Shown piece by piece: positions 1 through 4,586 of a stretch of 5,120 bases of DNA (its first letter is position 1; each line of letters begins with the position of its first letter). The notes under the pieces are model-generated. The model was not told the origin of the DNA and searched no databases. It saw only the letters and a program-made list of their open reading frames with translations. A program made the position numbers and the translations under genes. Origin of the DNA: Lachnospiraceae bacterium (GTDB lineage Bacteria; Bacillota_A; Clostridia; Lachnospirales; Lachnospiraceae); contig JAGCAV010000547.1 in NCBI GenBank assembly GCA_017652545.1, forward strand, positions 1 through 5,120. Reading direction: 5' to 3'.

Positions 1-2
1 CC

Positions 3-227
3 TATATCGCGGGACTTCAAAGGCTGTGGACCCGGGAGAGCGAATTTGACTTTATTTATCCGTCCCACGCAAAGATCAAAGTGGAAAAAAGCATCATTCC
101 GAAACTGATCAGCGGGGCACAGGGGATTCTCGCAGGAAAGTTTTCCGGAGTGGAGAAGGAAGTGCACGGAAACAGGATCCTGTCTGTGGATGTTGGTGTA
201 AGCTGTTTTCTGTGTGGTCTCTTATGA
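3..227 (+). CDS. MBL-fold metallohydrolase, C-terminal fragment (cut by left edge)
   Basis: An open frame enters from the left edge and ends at TGA 225-227, leaving 74 residues of the C-terminus. The segment FDFIYPSH (fragment residues 15-22) matches the late metallo-beta-lactamase motif in which the His of a PxHG/PSH element is a metal ligand. It is followed by a helix of the form IIPKLISGAQGILAGK and a final strand (LSVDVGVSCFLC), the usual ending of clostridial MBL-fold hydrolases that resemble glyoxalase II. The HxHxDH metal site would lie upstream and is not in the window, so activity and substrate cannot be judged. The last residues, CFLCGLL, are hydrophobic and contain two cysteines. 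The gene converges with the small membrane-protein gene on the other strand and shares its terminator. The family call rests on the C-terminal pattern alone. Confidence 0.7.
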   Translation, partial: YIAGLQRLWTRESEFDFIYPSHAKIKVEKSIIPKLISGAQGILAGKFSGVEKEVHGNRILSVDVGVSCFLCGLL

Positions 228-231
228 CGGC

Positions 232-267
232 AAAAACAGGGCGCTTCCGTTTTTCGGAAGCGCCCTG
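232..267. terminator. bidirectional intrinsic terminator between convergent genes
   Basis: A perfect 13-bp inverted repeat (CAGGGCGCTTCCG at 237-249 and its complement at 255-267) encloses a 5-T loop. On the minus strand the stem is followed directly by a T tract (complement of AAAAA at 232-236), so it is a good terminator for the small gene ending at 304. On the plus strand only a weak T-containing stretch (GGCTGTTATATATT) follows, so termination of the MBL gene here is probably less efficient. Confidence 0.8.
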
Positions 268-303
268 GCTGTTATATATTGAATTGTTATTTCCTGTATG
301 TTT

Positions 304-528
304 TTATTGTTTATCCGATGCGTTCTTCGCTTTGCTGTATCCTGAAAATGCTGCGGCGAGGGAGCCGAGACCGAATGTTGCGATCAGATAAGGTGTAGCG
401 CATGCTGCTCCAAAAGTCATGCCTCTGACCTGGCTCATAATGAGTGCCGCGATCGGGAAACCGATCCAGGTAAGAATGAAATAAAATGCTGCTGCAAATG
501 CCGGGCTCTTTTTGAATAAATTCTTCAT
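304..528 (-). CDS. small two-helix membrane protein of unknown function (74 aa)
   Basis: This gene encodes 74 residues from ATG at 528-526 to TAA at 306-304. I do not recognise a named family with confidence; small two-helix DUF proteins such as DUF2798 have similar architecture. A short basic start (MKNLFKKSPA) precedes a hydrophobic segment at about residues 10-33 (contains FYFILTWIGFPIAALIM), a short polar turn (SQVRGMTFG), a second hydrophobic segment at about residues 41-63, and a polar basic tail (GYSKAKNASDKQ). The positive N-terminus and tail predict a hairpin with both ends in the cytoplasm. The start is fixed by AAAGGAG (543-537) eight bases upstream. A 122-residue extension of the same frame is rejected because it has no ribosome binding site, is very basic and polar, and overlaps the promoter-like region. 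It appears monocistronic, with its own terminator at 267-232. Confidence 0.75.
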   Translation of the reverse strand: MKNLFKKSPAFAAAFYFILTWIGFPIAALIMSQVRGMTFGAACATPYLIATFGLGSLAAAFSGYSKAKNASDKQ

Positions 529-534
529 GTTTTT

Positions 535-555
535 AACTCCTTTGAATTCCTTTGA
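535..555 (-). promoter_or_regulatory. ribosome binding site with tandem SD-like repeat for the small membrane protein
   Basis: On the minus strand TCAAAGGA occurs twice, 10 bases apart (555-548 and 545-538). The proximal copy reads AAAGGAG and lies 8 bases from the ATG, so it is the functional Shine-Dalgarno site and decides the 74-residue start. The distal copy may be chance or a standby site. Confidence 0.65.
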
Positions 556-585
556 TTTTCTTTGTATATGTTTTGATTTATTTTC

Positions 586-614
586 TTTACAATTGTTTCT
601 GTATATTCTGTAAA
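586..614 (-). promoter_or_regulatory. probable promoter of the small membrane-protein gene
   Basis: On the minus strand TTTACA (614-609, 5/6 to the -35 consensus) is separated by 17 bases from TGTAAA (591-586, 4/6 to the -10 consensus). That predicts a start near 579 and a leader of about 50 nt. An alternative pair is TTGTAA (592-587) with TATACA (568-563) at 18 bases. The surrounding AT-rich sequence supports a promoter somewhere here, but the exact pair is uncertain. Confidence 0.4.
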
Positions 615-665
615 CCCGCCTGTGCGGTGGTGTTTGGTTTGTATGGCTGTAGCTTACCATGCGGT

Positions 666-682
666 TTGTCATACAATTGTCA
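666..682. repeat. TTGTCA direct repeat, 11-bp period, in divergent spacer
   Basis: TTGTCA occurs at 666-671 and 677-682, one helical turn apart, with the palindrome ACAATTGT at 674-681 overlapping. It lies between the promoter-like elements of the small gene and the glycosylase start at 739. TACAAT at 672-677 resembles a -10 element for the glycosylase, but no convincing -35 precedes it. No other plus-strand promoter could be supported in 529-738. Confidence 0.35.
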
Positions 683-738
683 CACGGATTTGGTGAGTTT
701 TTTTCGGGCGAACAGGCGCCGCAGGCAGATAGAAAAGT

Positions 739-1551
739 ATGATCGTACAGATATCAGATGATTTTGATCTGGAAAAGATCGCAGACAGCGGGCAGTGCTT
801 CCGGTGGATGAAGACCGACGGGCGGACCTGGCGCATCATCGCGGGAAAACAGTGCCTGTATGTGACGGAAATGGAGAATGACCTCTACGGGCTGGACTGC
901 ACAGAAGAGGCGTATTCTGATTTCTGGCATGACTATTTTGACCTGGGGGAGAATTACGGCAGGATCCGGGAGAGGATTGATCCGCGGCAGGATCCGTTTC
1001 TGTGGAAGGCGGCAGAGAAGGAAAAAGGGATCCGCATCCTGCGGCAGGATCCGTGGGAGATGCTGATCTCGTTCATCATTTCCCAGAACAAGAATATTCC
1101 GGGGATCCGCCGGTGCATTGAACTGCTTGCCGCCCGATGCGGGGAGGAAATGACAGATGCCAGGGGTGTGGCATATTTCGGCTTCCCCGAACCGGAGGCG
1201 GTGGCTGCGCTTTCCGAGAAGGACCTGACGGCATGCAGGCTGGGATACAGGTGGAAGTATGTGCTTGCAGCTGCGAAGGCGGTCTCGGCCGGGGATATCG
1301 ATCTGAAGAGACTCGTCACGGCAGATGAGGAAACAGCCATGACGGCACTGACCGGCCTGTTTGGCGTAGGGATAAAGGTTGCCAGCTGCGTGGCCCTGTT
1401 CGGACTGCATCACACGGACTCGTTCCCGATCGACGTCTGGGTCAGGCGCGTTCTGGCGGATCACTATCCGGACGGATTTCCATATAAGAGATATGCGCCG
1501 TACAGCGGCGTTTTCCAGCAGTACATGTTTGCCTTTTACAGGCATGAATAA
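739..1551 (+). CDS. ogg: 8-oxoguanine DNA glycosylase/AP lyase, OGG1-type (HhH-GPD)
   Basis: This 270-residue base-excision repair enzyme is expected to remove 8-oxoguanine from DNA and nick the abasic site. The N-terminal part (residues 1 to about 95) has the OGG_N pattern, starting with DFDLEKIADSGQCFRW (residues 8-23). Residues about 104-240 form the HhH-GPD core: DPWEMLISFIISQNKNI (104-120) matches the OGG1 segment with paired Asn, and the hairpin FGVGIKVASC (208-217) carries Lys213, the expected Schiff-base nucleophile. PIDVWVRR (230-237) carries the expected catalytic Asp232. The ending YSGVFQQYMFAFYRHE (255-270) is the family's last helix. Length is normal for bacterial OGG-like proteins. 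An in-frame TAG at 730-732 leaves ATG 739 as the only sensible start, but the ribosome binding site is poor (GGCAG more than 10 bases upstream), suggesting low translation. The base specificity is inferred from the family; a broader alkyl/oxo-purine range is possible. Confidence 0.88.
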   Translation: MIVQISDDFDLEKIADSGQCFRWMKTDGRTWRIIAGKQCLYVTEMENDLYGLDCTEEAYSDFWHDYFDLGENYGRIRERIDPRQDPFLWKAAEKEKGIRILRQDPWEMLISFIISQNKNIPGIRRCIELLAARCGEEMTDARGVAYFGFPEPEAVAALSEKDLTACRLGYRWKYVLAAAKAVSAGDIDLKRLVTADEETAMTALTGLFGVGIKVASCVALFGLHHTDSFPIDVWVRRVLADHYPDGFPYKRYAPYSGVFQQYMFAFYRHE

Positions 1552-1590
1552 GGAGCCTCCGCGGAGGCTCCTTACTTTTTCGCTTTTACT
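1549..1590 (+). terminator. strong intrinsic terminator overlapping the glycosylase stop codon
   Basis: Positions 1549-1574 form a perfect 26-bp palindrome built on AAGGAGCCTCCG and its complement, with the TAA stop codon as its first three bases. TTTTT at 1576-1580 and TTTT at 1584-1587 follow on the plus strand. Because the core is a palindrome it can also fold in the minus-strand transcript of the flavoprotein gene ending at 1644, where it is followed only by a short T-containing stretch (TTATTCATG). No better minus-strand terminator was found in 1591-1643. Confidence 0.85.
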
Positions 1591-1643
1591 GACCGGCAAC
1601 AGGTGCCTGATCAGGAGACAGCACTTTGCCTGGAAGCAGCGTC

Positions 1644-3692
1644 TTATTCAGTTGTCGCTTCTTCTTCAGCACCTGCCACAGGAATATTCTCCGGAATGAT
1701 CTCTACATCGCTGGCGTTTTCAGCAGCGCCGGAAAGGGTCTTTCCTAACAGGTAGCCGAAGGTGACGGTACGTCCGCAGGCCATGCCGGTGGAAAGGTTC
1801 GGATAGGTGTTCGCGAAGTATCCGCCGCTGTCATTGCCGTTTACATACAGGCCCGGGATCACGTTGCCTTCTGTGTCGATGGCTCTCATATTGGTATCGA
1901 TGTTGATGCCGTCCAGTGTGCAGAGAATGAAGCCGGTGTTCTTGCAGCCATAGAACGGTGCGGTGTCTACCGGGGTCAGGCGGTGCGGCTCTTTGCCGTA
2001 ATCGGTATCTTCTCCCGCGTAGCACAGTTCATTGTAATGATCGACCGTTGTCTTGACCTCGTCTGCCGGAAGGCCGAGCTTCTCACTCAGTTCTTCGATC
2101 GTATCTGCCTGGAACACAAAACCTGCCTCGATCAGTCCGGGAAGCATGCCTCCCTCGATTGCCTGATACGGGATGTTCGGGTCTGCGCCGTTCTCAAACG
2201 GAACCAGACGTGAGCAGCCGTGCATCTTGAACTGTCCTGCATACTGGGTCCAGTTGCTGTCGAAGAGCGTATAGTGCACATGGCCTTTGTTGTATTCATC
2301 CGCGTGAATGATGCCTTCATAGGTGCCGGACTCGTTGAAGAAACGTTTGCCGTCTGCATTGATCTTCAGCCACGGCTGAGAACCCATCCAGAAGAATCCG
2401 GTATCGCCGGCCTTGGCGGTCTCCGCGCCGGTTTCCTGATCGGGACGAAGCGCGCAGCGGTCGAAAATCATCAGGCAGTGCGTCTCATCCATCTTGGCGC
2501 CGGCCCACAGGCAGGCTTTGATGCCATCGCCGAAGGCGCCCGGTTCGGAACCGTTCATGCCGATCACGCGCAGGTTCCAGGGCTGCATGGCTTCCATCAT
2601 GGGATAGTTCAGGGAATATCCGCCCGTGCAGACGACCGTGCCCTTATTGGCAACATATTTCACATACTCGTCATTCTCGTTTTTGGCGATACAGCCGGTG
2701 ACTTTTCCGTCTTCCTTCACCAGTTTGATCATGGTGGTGTTGTAATGGAATTCGGCGCCCAGAGAGGTGGCATAGTCATAGAGGACCTTATTGCCGTTCA
2801 GGACTTCGCCGGTTCCGTCATCGCTTCCCGTCCAGCGCGGTGAATGTCCGGTCGCGTAGTGTTTGTAGCGGACTTCATCATCGCTGTCACCTGATTCATG
2901 CCACAGCTGTACGCCGCGCTCAGCAAGCCTGTCGCCATACCAGTCGATTACGCCGCCGGATTTGTCTGCCCAGAGCTTCACCAGATCCTGTTTGATGTGT
3001 CCTGCCGCATAAGCGGTGGCCATGGTCACATACTCAAGCTTGTCGATCTTTGTGCCCCATTCCTTCTGATAGCGGGAATCGATCGCGCCAAGGTCGTCGC
3101 GGATGCCCACGCCGGTGGGGAAGCGGTCGATACCGATGACTTTCGCGCCTTCTTCCGCAGCGGAAGCCATGGTGAACATGCCGCCGGTACCGCAGCCGAT
3201 GACCAGGATATCGGTCTCAAATGTCTGCGTGATCTCCGACTCGTCGATCTCGGGTTCGGTTCCGAGCCAGTCGCCGTCCTCTGCCTCTTCTTTCTCGGAG
3301 ATGACCTGAACTTCGATCTCACCTTTCGCCTGCGCGATGCAGTTGGCAGCTGCTTTCTGTACGGCAGAGGAGGTAACGGTCGCGCCTGAAATAGCTTCAA
3401 ACTCGCCGCTCTGGGCAGCCATCAGAGCCGCTTTCAGATCTTCAGCCGCAGCCTGTCCGATGCTTGCCGTTTCCTCGGAAACATCCAGGACAACATCTGT
3501 AATGCTTGTCTCATCAAAGGTCATCGTGACGGTGACTGTGCCGATGCCCTGTGCCTGCGCGGAGTAGGTGCCGGGCGTGTAAACGGCAGCGTCATCGGCC
3601 AGACCGATCGACCCCATGAGTCCTGAAGCAGCGACGGTGGCAGTTCCTGCCAGGGTAGCTTTCAGGAAATCCCTTCTTGAAATACTCTTCAT
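1644..3692 (-). CDS. Tat-exported FMN/FAD flavoprotein reductase (fumarate-reductase-like fold, substrate unknown)
   Basis: This 682-residue protein is exported by the Tat route: SRRDFLK at residues 5-11 is a canonical twin-arginine motif, followed by an Ala/Gly-rich hydrophobic stretch to about residue 32 with no lipobox Cys. Residues about 38-125 are an FMN-binding domain; SGAT (102-105) is the motif where the flavin transferase ApbE attaches FMN to Thr105. A Glu-rich linker (131-156) leads to the FAD domain, with GCGTGG (166-171) as the nucleotide-binding glycine motif, CTGGYSLN (355-362), GDGIKA (388-393) and GKRFFNE (448-454). By eye, residues used by fumarate reductases are missing: no HPT motif, no TRD after GKRFFNE, Cys591 where HTMGG has His, and Tyr630 where the late Arg sits. 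The ending YPNLSTGMACGRTVTFG (630-646) recalls KstD-like enzymes. Electrons probably enter through FMN and pass to FAD. No ApbE or membrane electron donor lies in the window. ATG 3692 is set by AAAGGAG (3706-3700), 7 bases upstream. Confidence 0.88.
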   Translation of the reverse strand: MKSISRRDFLKATLAGTATVAASGLMGSIGLADDAAVYTPGTYSAQAQGIGTVTVTMTFDETSITDVVLDVSEETASIGQAAAEDLKAALMAAQSGEFEAISGATVTSSAVQKAAANCIAQAKGEIEVQVISEKEEAEDGDWLGTEPEIDESEITQTFETDILVIGCGTGGMFTMASAAEEGAKVIGIDRFPTGVGIRDDLGAIDSRYQKEWGTKIDKLEYVTMATAYAAGHIKQDLVKLWADKSGGVIDWYGDRLAERGVQLWHESGDSDDEVRYKHYATGHSPRWTGSDDGTGEVLNGNKVLYDYATSLGAEFHYNTTMIKLVKEDGKVTGCIAKNENDEYVKYVANKGTVVCTGGYSLNYPMMEAMQPWNLRVIGMNGSEPGAFGDGIKACLWAGAKMDETHCLMIFDRCALRPDQETGAETAKAGDTGFFWMGSQPWLKINADGKRFFNESGTYEGIIHADEYNKGHVHYTLFDSNWTQYAGQFKMHGCSRLVPFENGADPNIPYQAIEGGMLPGLIEAGFVFQADTIEELSEKLGLPADEVKTTVDHYNELCYAGEDTDYGKEPHRLTPVDTAPFYGCKNTGFILCTLDGINIDTNMRAIDTEGNVIPGLYVNGNDSGGYFANTYPNLSTGMACGRTVTFGYLLGKTLSGAAENASDVEIIPENIPVAGAEEEATTE

Positions 3693-3717
3693 CAGATTTC
3701 TCCTTTCCTTGTGCTGT

Positions 3718-3748
3718 GGGACAGATCCTTACCCCCCGATCATGTCCC
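3718..3748 (-). repeat. inverted repeat in flavoprotein 5' leader (hairpin or operator)
   Basis: GGGACAGATC at 3718-3727 is complementary to GATC-A-TGTCCC at 3738-3748, giving 10 pairs with a single bulged base and a 10-base loop that includes six C (six G in the transcript). It lies in the predicted leader, about 11 bases upstream of the flavoprotein ribosome binding site, so it does not cover that site. No U tract follows, so it is not a terminator. It could stabilise the mRNA or be a regulator's DNA site. Confidence 0.55.
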
Positions 3749-3762
3749 TGATTTTGCTTTTC

Positions 3763-3810
3763 CGGACATCATTATTATATACTTTTGGACGAATACCGGT
3801 CAACTGTCCG
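3763..3810. promoter_or_regulatory. CGGACA/TGTCCG inverted half-sites bracketing the flavoprotein promoter
   Basis: CGGACA at 3763-3768 and its complement TGTCCG at 3805-3810 sit at the predicted transcription start and just upstream of the -35 element, respectively. With the two GGGACA/TGTCCC arms at 3718-3748 there are four GGACA/TGTCC elements within 93 bases. This arrangement fits binding of a dimeric regulator, but no regulator gene is in the window and the role is inferred. Confidence 0.35.
3774..3803 (-). promoter_or_regulatory. sigma-70-type promoter of the flavoprotein gene
   Basis: On the minus strand TTGACC (3803-3798, 5/6) is followed after 18 bases by a perfect TATAAT (3779-3774), within TATATAATAATG. 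A TATATA alternative gives 16-base spacing. The predicted start is near 3767, with a leader of about 75 nt containing the 3718-3748 inverted repeat. This is the best promoter match in the window. Confidence 0.8.
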
Positions 3811-3854
3811 AGTCGCCGAAGCCTGTGCCCTGCACGAAGCTGCCGGTGATCTTC

Positions 3855-3875
3855 AGCCAATCTTGAGCCAATCTT
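3855..3875 (+). repeat. tandem AGCCAATCTT repeat upstream of the msrA promoter
   Basis: AGCCAATCTT occurs at 3855-3864 and again at 3866-3875, an exact 10-nt direct repeat with an 11-bp period, about one helical turn. The second copy overlaps the first two bases of the msrA -35 hexamer. The placement fits an activator or repressor that binds two sites on one face of the helix. Confidence 0.5.
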
Positions 3876-3902
3876 TTCAGAGATACATACCTATGTTAAA
3901 AT
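3874..3902 (+). promoter_or_regulatory. sigma-70-type promoter of the msrA operon
   Basis: TTTTCA (3874-3879, 4/6) is followed after exactly 17 bases by TAAAAT (3897-3902, 5/6). The predicted start is near 3909, with a leader of about 48 nt before ATG 3957. The weaker -35 suggests dependence on an activator, consistent with the repeat next to it. The two divergent -35 elements are about 70 bp apart. Confidence 0.65.
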
Positions 3903-3956
3903 AAATCTGTTTGGAGCCGCCATACCGGTTCCGGCAGGAGACAACAGGGAGGGGGC

Positions 3957-4568
3957 ATGGGTATGAGATCCTGGATAATTAAAGTACCGGCAGCACTTCT
4001 TCTTTCAGTTTTTTTGACGGGATTTGCAGCCGGAGGTATGACGCAGGAAACGGAAACAGCAAAGACAGGAGAGGAAGAAATGGCTGTAAGTACGATTTAT
4101 CTGGCCGGAGGCTGCTTCTGGGGAATGCAGAAGTTTTTCGACCAGTTCGACGGAGTGACAGGGACGGAGGTTGGCTATGCGAACGGGCCGGACAGGGCGC
4201 CAAGCTATCAGCAGGTATGTTCCGACAGCGGACATGCGGAGACCGTCAGAATCGATTATGACCCGGAGAAGATCTCTTTGAAAGAACTGCTTGGCTATTA
4301 TTTCATGGTCATTGACCCGCTGTCCGTCAATAAGCAGGGGAATGATGTCGGTATCCAGTATCGGACAGGCATTTATTATACAGACGAAGGACAGCTTCCG
4401 GAGATCGAGGCTGTCTATCAGGCGGAAGAGGAAAAAGCGGGGGCTAAGCTGGCTGTGGAACTGGAGCCGATCAGGAACTTTTTCTCTGCCGAAGAGTACC
4501 ATCAGAAGTACCTGGATAAGAACCCCGGCGGATACTGCCACATTGCGGACAGGTATTTTCACCTTTGA
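3957..4568 (+). CDS. msrA: peptide methionine sulfoxide reductase MsrA with N-terminal export signal
   Basis: The enzyme reduces the S-epimer of methionine sulfoxide in proteins back to methionine. The catalytic core starts at about residue 44: GGCFWG (51-56) carries the nucleophile Cys53, followed by VGYANG (72-77), SYQQVCSDSGHAE (83-95), EPIRNFFSAEEYHQKYL (170-186) and NPGGYCHI (189-196), where Cys194 is the likely resolving cysteine. An N-terminal extension of 41 residues has a basic start and a hydrophobic stretch (about residues 10-25), so this form is exported. LTGF (20-23) sits where a lipobox LTGC would be, so it is not a lipoprotein as read. The start may be ATG 3957 or ATG 3963; a GGAGG-rich site at 3947-3955 lies upstream. 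An internal ATG at 4080 has its own ribosome binding site and would yield the cytosolic core. No MsrB domain is fused. The gene leads an apparent operon with the phosphoesterase 18 nt downstream. Confidence 0.93.
   Translation: MGMRSWIIKVPAALLLSVFLTGFAAGGMTQETETAKTGEEEMAVSTIYLAGGCFWGMQKFFDQFDGVTGTEVGYANGPDRAPSYQQVCSDSGHAETVRIDYDPEKISLKELLGYYFMVIDPLSVNKQGNDVGIQYRTGIYYTDEGQLPEIEAVYQAEEEKAGAKLAVELEPIRNFFSAEEYHQKYLDKNPGGYCHIADRYFHL
4067..4082 (+). promoter_or_regulatory. internal ribosome binding site and alternative start in msrA
   Basis: AGGAG at 4067-4071 lies 8 bases before an in-frame ATG at 4080-4082 (Met42). Translation from here gives a 162-residue protein beginning MAVSTIYLAGGCFWG, a normal-length leaderless MsrA. 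The spacing is at least as good as that of the upstream site. Confidence 0.5.
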
Positions 4569-4586
4569 AGCCGCTTCGGGGAATAC

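Noticed and set aside
304..672. 122-residue version of the small membrane protein with an upstream start
   Set aside because: The extra 48 residues are polar and basic, lack a ribosome binding site, and cover the promoter-like elements at 586-614; the internal start at 528 has an ideal AAAGGAG.
982..1055. Repeated GCGGCAGGATCCGT within the glycosylase gene
   Set aside because: The two copies encode RQDP in separate, sensible protein contexts (DPRQDPF and LRQDPWE); codon reuse explains the match and nothing suggests a mobile or regulatory repeat.
754..1599. Long minus-strand open frame (281 aa) opposite the glycosylase gene
   Set aside because: It mirrors the codon pattern of a clearly conserved plus-strand gene, is rich in Arg/Pro/His with no recognisable domain, has no supported ribosome binding site, and runs through the terminator palindrome.
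1591..1643. CCTGATCAGG palindrome and GTGC/GCAC arms as a terminator for the flavoprotein gene
   Set aside because: No T tract follows on the minus strand and the stem is short; the palindrome at 1549-1574 is the better candidate.
2220..2843. Plus-strand open frame (207 aa) within the flavoprotein gene
   Set aside because: Antisense shadow of a conserved FAD domain; the composition (IVHMAFVVF-like, Gly/Ala rich) reflects the complement of the real codons.
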